Origin: an uncultured bacterium | Lineage (GTDB): Bacteria > Desulfobacterota > GWC2-55-46 | NCBI GenBank assembly: GCA_905339405.1 | Contig: CAJPGC010000033.1 | Location: 1-53,725 of the forward strand | Direction of reading: 5' to 3' | Length of the DNA stretch: 53,725 nt | Part shown: piece by piece, positions 22,766 to 30,957 of the stretch | How the letters are laid out: the number at the start of each line of letters is the position of its first letter | Position numbering within the stretch: position 1 is the stretch's first letter | The notes under the pieces: model-generated | Seen by the model: the letters and a program-made list of their open reading frames with translations, nothing else | Database searches by the model: none | What the model was told of the DNA's origin: nothing | Translations under genes and position numbers: made by a program

Positions 22766-23545
22766 TTACTTGTTGGAAAGTATCCGCGTCATCTCGCCGT
22801 GCAGCAGCTTGTTCGAGGCGAGGCATTCCTTGCCGTATATCGAAAAACGCCCGCCTGAGAAGTCCGTCACCCGCCCGCCCGCCTCTTCGACGATGAGCGA
22901 CCCGGCGGCCACGTCCCAGGGCCTGAGCTTCATCTCCCAGTAGCCGTCGAACCTGCCCGAGGCTATGTAGCACAGGTCCAGGGCCGCGGAACCCGCCCTT
23001 CTTATGGCCTGCGCCTTAAGCGAGAACTGTGAGAAGAAATCGAGGTTGTTGTCCTTCGAGGCCCTGAGGTCGTAAGGGAAGCCTGTGGCCAGCAGGCCCC
23101 TTCCGAGCTCGTCTATCGCGGAGACTTTTATCTTCTTCCCGTTGAGGAATGCCCCTTTGCCCTTTTCAGCCGTATAGAGCTCGTCGAGCATCGGGTCGTA
23201 GACCGCGCCGAACCTGACCTCTCCTTCAACCTCGAACCCGATGGAGACGCAGAAGAACGGAAAGCCGTGGGAGTAGTTCGTCGTCCCGTCAAGCGGGTCT
23301 ATTATCCATTTGCAAGGGGAGTCCTGCTTTACCTCGGGGCTTTCCTCGGTGAGTATGCCGTGGGCAGGGAATGACTTCCTTATGGATGCCATTATGAGCT
23401 CTTCGGACTTCCGGTCGACCTCGGTTACGATGTCGACAGCGCCCTTGAACTCTATCCTGTTGACCTTGCCGACGTTCTCCTTGAGGAGCGCCCCGGCGGC
23501 CCTGGCCGTCTCAACGGCGAAATCCCTTATGGCTGTCATGTCCAT
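22766..23545 (-). CDS. suhB: Inositol monophosphatase family protein
   Basis: The Mg2+-dependent sugar phosphatase has the family motifs VDIVTEVDRKSEE, ILTEESPE, WIIDPLDGTTNYSHGFPFF and the late WDVAAGSLIVEEAGG. The Asp pairs of DPLDGTTN and WDVAAG hold the metals. The length of 259 residues is normal. It may act on inositol-1-phosphate, and an inositol-phosphate synthase occurs at 47491-48708, but SuhB proteins are often broad in substrate. The ATG at 23545 is chosen; an in-frame TTG at 23566 is possible, and neither has a strong ribosome site. Confidence 0.88.
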   Translation of the reverse strand: MDMTAIRDFAVETARAAGALLKENVGKVNRIEFKGAVDIVTEVDRKSEELIMASIRKSFPAHGILTEESPEVKQDSPCKWIIDPLDGTTNYSHGFPFFCVSIGFEVEGEVRFGAVYDPMLDELYTAEKGKGAFLNGKKIKVSAIDELGRGLLATGFPYDLRASKDNNLDFFSQFSLKAQAIRRAGSAALDLCYIASGRFDGYWEMKLRPWDVAAGSLIVEEAGGRVTDFSGGRFSIYGKECLASNKLLHGEMTRILSNK

Positions 23546-23648
23546 TGAATGAGCCCGGCCTTTCAAAAAGGTCTATACTAACTGATTATTTCCGGGAGGG
23601 CCAGATAAAAACCGCAGAAATGCGCATCGGGAGGCTGATAAATGACAA

Positions 23649-23666
23649 GCCCGGGTCTCCCCGGGC
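23649..23666. terminator. Hairpin after the FmdB-family gene
   Basis: GCCCGGG (23649-23655) and CCCGGGC (23660-23666) form a 7-bp stem. A five-T run follows on the plus strand, while the minus strand continues TTGTCATTT. It lies between fmdB and suhB, both on the minus strand. Confidence 0.5.
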
Positions 23667-23701
23667 CTTTTTGGTCGAAAACGAGTTTTAATTCTTCGCG
23701 G

Positions 23702-23944
23702 TCAGCAGTTGGGGCATGAAGCGCAGCCGGGGTTGTTTTTCTTGTCCTTCTTGCTCTCGGCCGGGCTTCCAGAGTAGTTGTCCTTGTACCAGCCGCCGCC
23801 TTTCAGGTGGAAAGAGGAGGACGATATCTTTTTTTCGACCTTCCCGCCGCACTCTTCACATTTGGTAAGCGGCTTGTCCGAGAACTTCTGCAAGGCCTCG
23901 AACTCCCTGCCGCATTTGTGGCACATGTATTCATAGATCGGCAT
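23702..23944 (-). CDS. FmdB family zinc-ribbon protein
   Basis: The 80-residue protein starts MPIYEYMCHKCGREFE with two CxxC pairs (CHKC and CEEC) forming a zinc ribbon. Then come the SSSSFHLKGGGWYKDNY motif and a Cys-rich tail CASCPNC. This is the FmdB family, whose first member was linked to formamidase regulation in Methylophilus; most relatives are of unknown function. It has its own strong promoter at 24052-24024, and a leader stem-loop. It is divergent from the MFS gene. Confidence 0.9.
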   Translation of the reverse strand: MPIYEYMCHKCGREFEALQKFSDKPLTKCEECGGKVEKKISSSSFHLKGGGWYKDNYSGSPAESKKDKKNNPGCASCPNC

Positions 23945-23979
23945 AAACCATCCTCCGTTTGAACATACATAGCTGGAGC

Positions 23980-24007
23980 ATTCCCCGCAGAATCAGCCTC
24001 GGGGAAT
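23980..24007. promoter_or_regulatory. Dyad in the FmdB gene leader
   Basis: ATTCCCCG (23980-23987) and CGGGGAAT (24000-24007) form a perfect 8-bp inverted repeat. It begins about 10 bases after the predicted transcription start and is well placed for an operator or an RNA stem-loop. Confidence 0.5.
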
Positions 24008-24023
24008 CCTCAAATCCTAATAT

Positions 24024-24052
24024 ATTGTAGGTACCTGAGGCCCGGATGTCAA
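24024..24052 (-). promoter_or_regulatory. sigma70-type promoter for the FmdB-family gene
   Basis: On the minus strand, TTGACA (24052-24047) and TACAAT (24029-24024) lie 17 bases apart, close to consensus. The predicted start is near 24017, about 70 bases before the ATG at 23944. Confidence 0.8.
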
Positions 24053-24214
24053 TTTTAAAAAAGCTTTTTTCCGCTTCCCCGGAAGAAATGGCTGGCTAAC
24101 CGCCTGATTTTATGACAGAATACCCTGATTCAGGCGGCCGCTTGCGTTCCTTTCGGCTTCGATTTTTGTCACTGCCCCTCACGCCGCTTCCGTTGTATCA
24201 TCATTTTTATTGAT

Positions 24215-25525
24215 ATGAGCCCAGAAGAGAAAAGAAAAGAAAAAAGCCTCGGATACTCCATCAGGGATGGGGTCTTCGTGAGCATGATGAACGGCTTCAC
24301 CCTCGATTACTTCACACCGTTTCTCATCCTCCTCGGCGGCACGATAAGGCACGTGGGCATATTGAGCGCGCTGCCGAACCTGGTCGCGGCCTTCATCCAG
24401 CTCAAGAGCCCTGACATCGCCGACCGCCTGAGTTCCCGGAAAAAGGTCATAAGCCTTTTCATCCTTGTGCAGGCTTTGATGCTGCCGCCGATGGTCGCGT
24501 GCTGGTTCCTCGAATGGAGGATAGGCGTCTTCATCGCCGTTGTCACGCTCTTTACGGCTGCCGGGGCAGTCATAATGCCTGCCTGGGGAAGCCTCATGGC
24601 CGACCTGGTGCAGGAGGACAAACGGGGCGAGTACTTCGGCTGGAGGAGCAAGACCCTCGGCATGATAACGGTCCTGGCGACCTTTTCGGCCGGTTTCATC
24701 CTGCACAGGGCCGAGAAGACGAACGCCCTTGTAGGCTTCGCGGCCGTTTTCGCCCTCGCTTTCGTGTTCAGGCTCGTCTCGTGGCACTACATGAACAAGA
24801 TGCACGAGCCCGCTCTGGCGAGGAAGGAGGAGGACTACTTCTCGCTCCGCGATTTCGTCTCCCGCTACCAGACGAGCAACTTCCTGAGGTTCGTGGTATT
24901 CGTCTCTCTATTGAAGTTCACTGTCTACGTGGCCTCGCCGTTTTTCGCGGTGCTGATGCTCAAGAACCTGGGCTTCGGGTATCTGGCCTTCACGCTGGTC
25001 ACGCTCTCGGCCACTTTAGCGGCCATAGCGAGCATACGGCGCTGGGGCAGGCACGCGGACAGGGTCGGCAACCTGAAGGTCGTGCGCTCGACCTCTATGC
25101 TGGTCGCGCTCATCCCCCTTTTCTGGCTCGTAAACCAGAACCCGGTCTACCTCTTTTTCGTGCAGGCGTTCTCCGGGTTTGCCTGGGCGGGTTTCAACCT
25201 TTCGGCCTCGAACTTCATCTACGACGCCTCGAGCCCCGGAAAGAGGACGAGGTGCATAGCCTACTTCAATTTTTTCAGCGGCGTGTCGATGAGCCTCGGG
25301 GCGCTTTTCGGCGGCTGGCTGGCGATGGTCATCCCCACGGGCTTTCTTGAGTTCAAGGCGATGAACCTTATCCTCATCTCGGCGGTCCTGAGGCTCGCCA
25401 TGGCCTACTTCCTGCCTTTCAAGCTCCAGGAGGTAAGGGAGGTCGAACACATAAAAACCCACGAGCTGCTCTGGTCGATGCTGCGCTTGAGGCCGGCCTT
25501 CGCGAGGGGTACAATAGAAAAATAA
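24215..25525 (+). CDS. MFS transporter
   Basis: The 436-residue protein has about 12 hydrophobic segments and the MFS layout. The loop after helix 2 reads PDIADRLSSRKKV, corresponding to the family GxLaDrxGrr motif. The central cytoplasmic part between the two halves (about 200-225) is charged (KMHEPALARKEEDYFSLRD). The second half has RRWGRHADRVGNLKV, a repeat of the same loop. The substrate cannot be assigned. There is no clear ribosome site before the ATG at 24215, so a later start is possible. It is divergent from the FmdB-family gene. Confidence 0.85.
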   Translation: MSPEEKRKEKSLGYSIRDGVFVSMMNGFTLDYFTPFLILLGGTIRHVGILSALPNLVAAFIQLKSPDIADRLSSRKKVISLFILVQALMLPPMVACWFLEWRIGVFIAVVTLFTAAGAVIMPAWGSLMADLVQEDKRGEYFGWRSKTLGMITVLATFSAGFILHRAEKTNALVGFAAVFALAFVFRLVSWHYMNKMHEPALARKEEDYFSLRDFVSRYQTSNFLRFVVFVSLLKFTVYVASPFFAVLMLKNLGFGYLAFTLVTLSATLAAIASIRRWGRHADRVGNLKVVRSTSMLVALIPLFWLVNQNPVYLFFVQAFSGFAWAGFNLSASNFIYDASSPGKRTRCIAYFNFFSGVSMSLGALFGGWLAMVIPTGFLEFKAMNLILISAVLRLAMAYFLPFKLQEVREVEHIKTHELLWSMLRLRPAFARGTIEK

Positions 25526-25542
25526 AGGGGCGGGCGTAAGGC

Positions 25543-26547
25543 TTACTTTACGAGGTATGAGCCGAGCGTTTCGCTCGTGCCCTCGAAGGTCGCTATGGTC
25601 TTCGAGCTCCATTCGGGGCGCACGCTGTACGCGGCCGCGTCCCTGAAGCATGAATCGATTGCTTCCCTCAAGACGCCCGTCATGGCTGCGACATAGGTCT
25701 TGGTCCTCTGGCGTCCTTCTATCTTCAATGCCGCCACCCCCGCGTCCATGAGGCCGGGGAGTATCTTGAGGACGTTAAGCGATTCCGGGTCTTCGAATAC
25801 GTAGGCGTACTCTCCATCGGGCTTTATGTAGCGCCCCTTGCAGCAGGTCGGATAGGGCGAGGACTCGTTCTTGCCGAGCCTGTTGAGAGTCATGTCGTTG
25901 AGGGCGATGGACATCCCTCCTCCCGGCTCGGACGAGAATCTGACGAACCTCGACGGCGAGCACGCGCCCTCGGTATTCGTCGACGCGCCGGTCACGTAGG
26001 ATGAAAGGTAGCACCTGCCCTCGATGTTTATGCAAAGTCCTCCGAGGGCGAATACCTCTATCTCGACGTCGGTGCGCTCACGGAGGTGCTTTATCTCCTC
26101 GACGGTCAAAACCCTCGGCAGCACCACCCTTTTTATCCCGAAGTGCTTCCTGTAAAAGTTTATAGATTCATAGTTGGACGAGCTCGCCTGCGTCGAAAGG
26201 TGGAGGTTCGCCTGTGGGTACTTATCCCTCGCGTACTTCAGCACGCCGATGTTGGCTATTATGACCGCGTCGGCCTTGAGGTCCATGGCGAGGTCGACGG
26301 CCTTGTACCACTTCGGGAAGGCGTCGCCCTGGGGGAAGGTATTTATGGCGACGAAGAACTTGCGCCCCTTTGAGCGGACGTACCTTATGCCGTCCTCGAG
26401 CTCCTCGGGGGTGAAGTTCAGCCCTTCGAAGTTCCGGGCGTTCGTGGAGTCGCTGAAGCCGAGGTAGACAGCGTCAGCGCCGCTGTCTACGGCCGCCCTC
26501 AGGGAGGCGAGGTTGCCCGCCGGGGCTATGACTTCAGGTTTGATCAT
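25543..26547 (-). CDS. U32 peptidase family protein, UbiU-like
   Basis: The 334-residue protein starts with the U32 signature KPEVIAPAGNLASLRAAVDSG and ADAVYLG. It has the four-cysteine arrangement that holds a 4Fe-4S cluster in UbiU: GLCINIEGRC, then EGACSPSR, then TCCKGRY. UbiU with UbiV performs O2-independent ubiquinone hydroxylation; related members hydroxylate RNA (RlhA) or act in folding. A UbiV partner is not seen here, so only the family, not the substrate, can be given. The ATG at 26547 is preferred; ribosome sites are weak. Confidence 0.8.
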   Translation of the reverse strand: MIKPEVIAPAGNLASLRAAVDSGADAVYLGFSDSTNARNFEGLNFTPEELEDGIRYVRSKGRKFFVAINTFPQGDAFPKWYKAVDLAMDLKADAVIIANIGVLKYARDKYPQANLHLSTQASSSNYESINFYRKHFGIKRVVLPRVLTVEEIKHLRERTDVEIEVFALGGLCINIEGRCYLSSYVTGASTNTEGACSPSRFVRFSSEPGGGMSIALNDMTLNRLGKNESSPYPTCCKGRYIKPDGEYAYVFEDPESLNVLKILPGLMDAGVAALKIEGRQRTKTYVAAMTGVLREAIDSCFRDAAAYSVRPEWSSKTIATFEGTSETLGSYLVK

Positions 26548-26587
26548 GAAAGGAATATACAATTTAAAAGCTTCTTCGTCAAATATT

Positions 26588-29530
26588 TCAAGGGCGGGTC
26601 ATGAGCAGCGCTTCTATGGCCTTTGCAGGCGCAGGCCTGCTGAACAGGTAGCCCTGGGCTGAACCGCAGCCCAGGTCGTTCAGGATGGCGAGCTGCTCTT
26701 CCGTTTCGACCCCTTCGGCCACGACGTCGAGCCCCAGGCTGTTGGCTATGGCGATTATGCCCATCGCCATCGAAAGGCTGCTCGAGTCGGCGGCGATGTC
26801 CCTGATGAACGAGCGGTCTATCTTCAGGGTGTCTATGGGCAGCTCTTTAAGGTAGCTCAATGAGGAGTAGCCAGTGCCGAAGTCGTCGATGTAGACGAGA
26901 AGGCCGAGCTTGCGTATCTCCTTCAACGTGCCGACGAATATGTCCATGTTGTTCATCAACTCGCTTTCGGTCACTTCCACTGCCAGCCTTATGGGGCGCG
27001 ATGCGAAGTCGAAGCCGAGTATGCGCTGTAGCCGCTCGAAAAAGTCCTGGTGCCTAATCTGCCTCACGGAGACGTTCACGCCCATCTTAAGGTCCCTCAG
27101 GCCGCGCTTCTCCCATTCGAGCGCCTGCGCCACGGCCGTCTTCAGCACCCATTCGCCTATGGGGACTATGAGGCCCGTCTCCTCGGCGACTGGGATGAAC
27201 TTGTCGGGGGGGACCGGCCCGAGCTTGGCGCTGGTCCATCTGAGGAGCGCCTCCACCCCGGTTATACGGCGGTCCTCCACGTTCACTATCGGCTGGTAGG
27301 CGAGCTCAAACTCCTTTCTTTCGAGGGCGTGCCTCAGCTCGTTTTCTATCTTCCTGCGCTCCCTGGCCTTGATGTTTATTTCCTGTGAGAAGTACTGGGC
27401 GGGACCGGCGCCGCTGGCGTCGGCCGCGTGCATCGCGAGCTCCGTGTTCTGTATCAATTCCTGCGGCGACGTGCCGTCGTCCGGGTATATGGCTATGCCC
27501 GAGCAGACTTTTATGTATACCTCTTCGCCGGAGATAGTCGCCGAAGCCGGCAGAGCGCCGATTATCTTCTCCACCACCATGACCGCGTCTTCCCTGTCGG
27601 CCAGGTCCAGGAGCATGACTCCGAAGTTGTCGTTCCCGAGCCTCGCCACAGTGTCGCCTTCGCGCACCGAGGAGGCGAGGTAAGCCGCCAGGGTCTTTAA
27701 AACCTCGTCCCCGGCCCTGTGGCCGAGCGTGTCGTTTATCCCGCTGAAGTCCTTTATGTCGAGTATGGCCACGGCCACGACCCTCTGGCTGTACTTGGCC
27801 CTCAAGAGCCCCTGGGTCAGGTGGTCCTCGAAAACCCATCTGTTGACCAGCCCCGTGAGCGGGTCGTACCTCGAAAGATAGTCGAGGAGCTTTTCTTTTT
27901 CTATCTTCTCGAGCCCCAGGGAAGTGTTGGCGGCAAGGTCAAGGAGGAGCCTCAGCTCGTCCTCGTCGTTGAAAAAATCAGGCTCTCCAGAGTAAAGGGT
28001 GAGCGCGCCGATGCTCTTGCCCCCTATTCTCAAAGGGAACGCCGCCACCGACACGTAGCCGTATTCGCTTGCCAGCTCTTTCCACGGCACTCCGGCGATG
28101 TCCTTTTGGAAATCCCCCGAGATGACCTCCCGGTTTTCCTGGAACGCCCTGAAGGCCAGCGGAACCGCCCCGGCATGGGGGTCCGCGCGTTCCATGAGCC
28201 TGTCTATGTACTTTCTATCCCTGCCCGCCCAGGCGGCCGGGTAAAGCTTTCCTGAGCCGTCAGCGAGCGCCGCCCACGAGAGCGTGAAGCAGCCGTGTTC
28301 CACGGCTATGCGGCAGGCCTCGTTCAGAAGTTCGTCTTTCCCGAGGTTGCGGATTATCGCGCCGTTTATGGCGCTCAGGACGGCGTATATCCTGTTGAGC
28401 CTGGCGATCCTCGTGAGGTGGCGCTCGGATTCCTCTTCGCGCGCCTCCAGCGAGTCGGCCATGGCGTTGAGGCTTTTCGCGAGGTCGTTGAACTCGTCGC
28501 TTCCCATGTCGCGCATTGCCCTGGCCTTCCTTTTTCCGGCGCCGAGCTCCATTGTGACATCGACCATCTCCCTCACGCTCTTGAGGATTAGTTTTTCGGA
28601 GGCCAGCAGCGCCAGCAGGAGGACGAACGTGACGATGAGCGTCGAGGTCAGGAGGTTCCTGGCGAGCAGGCGGTCGGCCTTGGCGTAGACTACCGAGGCG
28701 GGGATGCCGGATATGACGAAGATGCTGCTGTCCCTGGAAAGGTCGAGCCTTATGAATGAGTATACCCGCAGTATCTCGTCGCTTCCTACGAGACGGGCGT
28801 GCCCCTCGTCGCCGCCGCTCAGAAGCGGCTCGAGGTCGGAGCCCTTGAGGTTTTTGCCTGTCCACCCGTGTTCGGGGGGGTAGGTGGCGAGCACCGTCCC
28901 TGAGCTGTCCGCGAGTATGACGCTCTGACCCTGCTTCAGAGGTTGCCCGGAAAGTTTTTTCCCAAGCATGGTAATGGGCACGGCGGCGAACAGCACGCCC
29001 TTGAATTCGCCCTGTTTTACGACCGGGTAGCCGAAGTTGACGGTCGCCATCTTCGTTATCGCGCCGACCTGGTAGTCTCCTATGGAAAATTCGAGGCTCT
29101 CGGCGGCCCGCCTGAAGTACGTCCTCTGGCCGGCGTAGACCGGCGTGGTGAAAGGAAGGGCGCTGGCTGTTATCATGCCGTCGGGCGCTACGAAGCCGAT
29201 GTTGGAGTAGACGTCCTGCTGGGTGAGGAGCTCGGAGAGAAGCCTGGAGAGCGCGGCCGTGTTCTCCACGTCCATCGTGCGCCCCAGCACCGAAAGGAAT
29301 ATTTTCGTGTCCTGCACCAGGTTCATCTGTTCCATCGAGACCCGGCGTATGGCCGAAAGCGCTTCGCTCCTGGCCTCGGCAGAGTCGTGCCTGCGCTGCT
29401 CGACGTTGGTGTAGATGATGAGGACAAGGGCCGGAAGGGACGCGAGGAGCACGAGGGCTATGAGGCGCGCCCGGAGGGTGGAAAGCAGCCCTCCGGAGGC
29501 CCGGCCTGAGCTGGTTGCGGTTTTCTCCAT
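26588..29530 (-). CDS. Membrane sensor with dCache-type, GAF, GGDEF and EAL domains
   Basis: The 980-residue protein has a membrane helix (about 18-40), an extracytoplasmic PDC/dCache-type sensor domain, a second membrane helix (about 305-325), a HAMP-like linker, a GAF domain, a GGDEF domain and a C-terminal EAL domain. The GGDEF domain has DPLTGLVNR, but its signature is ARLGNDNFG (about 632-637), so cyclase activity is unlikely. The EAL domain has EALLRW, VEVTESELM and IDDFGTGYSSL, with the conserved KIDRSF. It should act as a c-di-GMP phosphodiesterase, with the GGDEF part possibly a GTP sensor. ATG at 29530 follows AGGTGA. Confidence 0.88.
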   Translation of the reverse strand: MEKTATSSGRASGGLLSTLRARLIALVLLASLPALVLIIYTNVEQRRHDSAEARSEALSAIRRVSMEQMNLVQDTKIFLSVLGRTMDVENTAALSRLLSELLTQQDVYSNIGFVAPDGMITASALPFTTPVYAGQRTYFRRAAESLEFSIGDYQVGAITKMATVNFGYPVVKQGEFKGVLFAAVPITMLGKKLSGQPLKQGQSVILADSSGTVLATYPPEHGWTGKNLKGSDLEPLLSGGDEGHARLVGSDEILRVYSFIRLDLSRDSSIFVISGIPASVVYAKADRLLARNLLTSTLIVTFVLLLALLASEKLILKSVREMVDVTMELGAGKRKARAMRDMGSDEFNDLAKSLNAMADSLEAREEESERHLTRIARLNRIYAVLSAINGAIIRNLGKDELLNEACRIAVEHGCFTLSWAALADGSGKLYPAAWAGRDRKYIDRLMERADPHAGAVPLAFRAFQENREVISGDFQKDIAGVPWKELASEYGYVSVAAFPLRIGGKSIGALTLYSGEPDFFNDEDELRLLLDLAANTSLGLEKIEKEKLLDYLSRYDPLTGLVNRWVFEDHLTQGLLRAKYSQRVVAVAILDIKDFSGINDTLGHRAGDEVLKTLAAYLASSVREGDTVARLGNDNFGVMLLDLADREDAVMVVEKIIGALPASATISGEEVYIKVCSGIAIYPDDGTSPQELIQNTELAMHAADASGAGPAQYFSQEINIKARERRKIENELRHALERKEFELAYQPIVNVEDRRITGVEALLRWTSAKLGPVPPDKFIPVAEETGLIVPIGEWVLKTAVAQALEWEKRGLRDLKMGVNVSVRQIRHQDFFERLQRILGFDFASRPIRLAVEVTESELMNNMDIFVGTLKEIRKLGLLVYIDDFGTGYSSLSYLKELPIDTLKIDRSFIRDIAADSSSLSMAMGIIAIANSLGLDVVAEGVETEEQLAILNDLGCGSAQGYLFSRPAPAKAIEALLMTRP

Positions 29531-29660
29531 CGTATAAATCACCTGTAAAAGAAATAATGCCGGAGCCCGGGCAGACCCCGGGCGCTGGCTTTTCAGGGGA
29601 TTCATTCAAGTGGGATTTATCTTAGCTGCGGGAACCCCAAAGCGGGGATTGGTGAGAGTC

Positions 29661-29684
29661 CTGAGGCGGCGGGGGCCGCCTCAG
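29661..29684 (-). terminator. G+C hairpin overlapping the end of ssb
   Basis: CTGAGGCGGC (29661-29670) and GCCGCCTCAG (29675-29684) form a perfect 10-bp stem that includes the ssb stop codon. There is no T-run, so termination is uncertain. Confidence 0.45.
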
Positions 29685-30091
29685 AACGGAACGTCGTCTA
29701 TATCGCTTGCCGGGATGTCGTCGGCAGATACGTCGGATGCGGCGTGCGGCGAGCTTTCGCCCCTGCCGCCGAGCATCTGCATCGTGTTGGCGAGTATTTC
29801 GGTGGTGTACTTCTTGTTGCCGTCCTTGTCGTCCCAGCTCCTGGTCTGTATCTTGCCTTCTATGTAGACCTGCTTGCCCTTCGAGAGGTACTCGCCGCAT
29901 ATCTCCGCGAGCTTGCCGAAGGCCACGACCCTGTGCCACTCGGTCTTGGTCTCCTTCTGTCCGTCCTTGTTGGCACGCGTCTCGCTGGTGGCGAGCCTGA
30001 ATGTGACTACCGCCATGCCGCCCGGCGTGTACCGTATCTCCGGGTCAGCTCCGAGGTTGCCCACGAGGATGACCTTGTTGACTCCCGCCAT
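29681..30091 (-). CDS. ssb: Single-stranded DNA-binding protein
   Basis: The 136-residue SSB has one OB-fold domain ([36 protein letters not shown]) and a Gly/Ser/Asp linker ending in the acidic tip DIDDVPF that recruits repair and replication proteins. The length is somewhat short but complete. It has its own promoter at 30150-30121 with the ATG preceded by AAGGAGAA. SSB coats single-stranded DNA in replication and repair. Confidence 0.95.
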   Translation of the reverse strand: MAGVNKVILVGNLGADPEIRYTPGGMAVVTFRLATSETRANKDGQKETKTEWHRVVAFGKLAEICGEYLSKGKQVYIEGKIQTRSWDDKDGNKKYTTEILANTMQMLGGRGESSPHAASDVSADDIPASDIDDVPF

Positions 30092-30120
30092 TAGTGTTCT
30101 CCTTAGAGGATTGTTCCCAT

Positions 30121-30150
30121 ATTATATCCATCAGGGCCTCAGCTTTGCAA
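30121..30150 (-). promoter_or_regulatory. sigma70-type promoter for ssb
   Basis: On the minus strand, TTGCAA (30150-30145) and TATAAT (30126-30121) lie 18 bases apart. The -10 is perfect and the start near 30114 leaves a leader of about 23 bases. Confidence 0.75.
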
Positions 30151-30243
30151 GCCCAATCGATATATTTTTTGGTGATATTTCCTTTCCTTGCGTGATATAT
30201 TAATCAATTGAAAAAATAGAAAAGGGGTTTCAAAGGCCGTTTT

Positions 30244-30957
30244 ATGAGCGTTTTGAGGTCTTCCGCAGTATGGGCGGTGTGGGTCCCCGCGACGATAATT
30301 TCGTTTTTCCTCATCGCGCTGGCCTGGCCTTTCGACAGGCGCGGCAACGTGATGCACAACATATGCGTCCTGTGGGCGAAGGTCCTTGTTGCCGTCTCCG
30401 GGGTCAGGGTCAGCGTCAGGGGGCTCGGGAACGTGCCGAAGGGCAGCCCGGTGCTGTTCCTTTCCAACCACCAGGGCGCCTTCGACATACTGGCGCTCCA
30501 GTCGGTCCTGCCGGTCCAGTTCCGCTGGGTGGCCAAAAAGAGCCTCTTCAAGGTGCCGTTCGTGGGCTGGTCAATGCGCCTTGCCGGGTACATATCGATA
30601 GACAGGGAAAACCCGGCCGAGGCGATGAAGAGCATGGAAGAGGCGGCCTTCAAGATGGACAGGGGCTCCTCCGTGGTCATATTCCCGGAGGGCACTCGCT
30701 CTGAGACGGGCAGCCTCCTGCCGTTCAAGAGGGGCGCATTCATGCTGGCGAAAAAATGCGGCCGCCCGATAGTGCCGGTGGCGATAAACGGCACCGGAGG
30801 CATATTGAAAAAAGGGGGCTTCATAGTGAACCCCATGAAGGTCTCCATATCAATAGGAAGCCCGATAGACATCGGTTCGTCGGATGAAAAGGAGCTCAGG
30901 AACATGACCAAACGTCAGGTAGAGGCGATGCTCAAGGGCGCGGCGGAGCTCGCATGA
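30244..30957 (+). CDS. plsC: 1-acyl-sn-glycerol-3-phosphate acyltransferase
   Basis: The 237-residue enzyme acylates lysophosphatidic acid to phosphatidic acid. It has a hydrophobic N-terminal segment (about 6-28), the HX4D catalytic motif NHQGAFD, and FPEGTRSETG, the conserved block that contacts the phosphate. The VPVAINGTGGIL block follows. It is a membrane-associated cytoplasmic enzyme of phospholipid synthesis. Its stop overlaps the next start by four bases (ATGA), so it is co-translated with RNase J. Confidence 0.92.
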   Translation: MSVLRSSAVWAVWVPATIISFFLIALAWPFDRRGNVMHNICVLWAKVLVAVSGVRVSVRGLGNVPKGSPVLFLSNHQGAFDILALQSVLPVQFRWVAKKSLFKVPFVGWSMRLAGYISIDRENPAEAMKSMEEAAFKMDRGSSVVIFPEGTRSETGSLLPFKRGAFMLAKKCGRPIVPVAINGTGGILKKGGFIVNPMKVSISIGSPIDIGSSDEKELRNMTKRQVEAMLKGAAELA

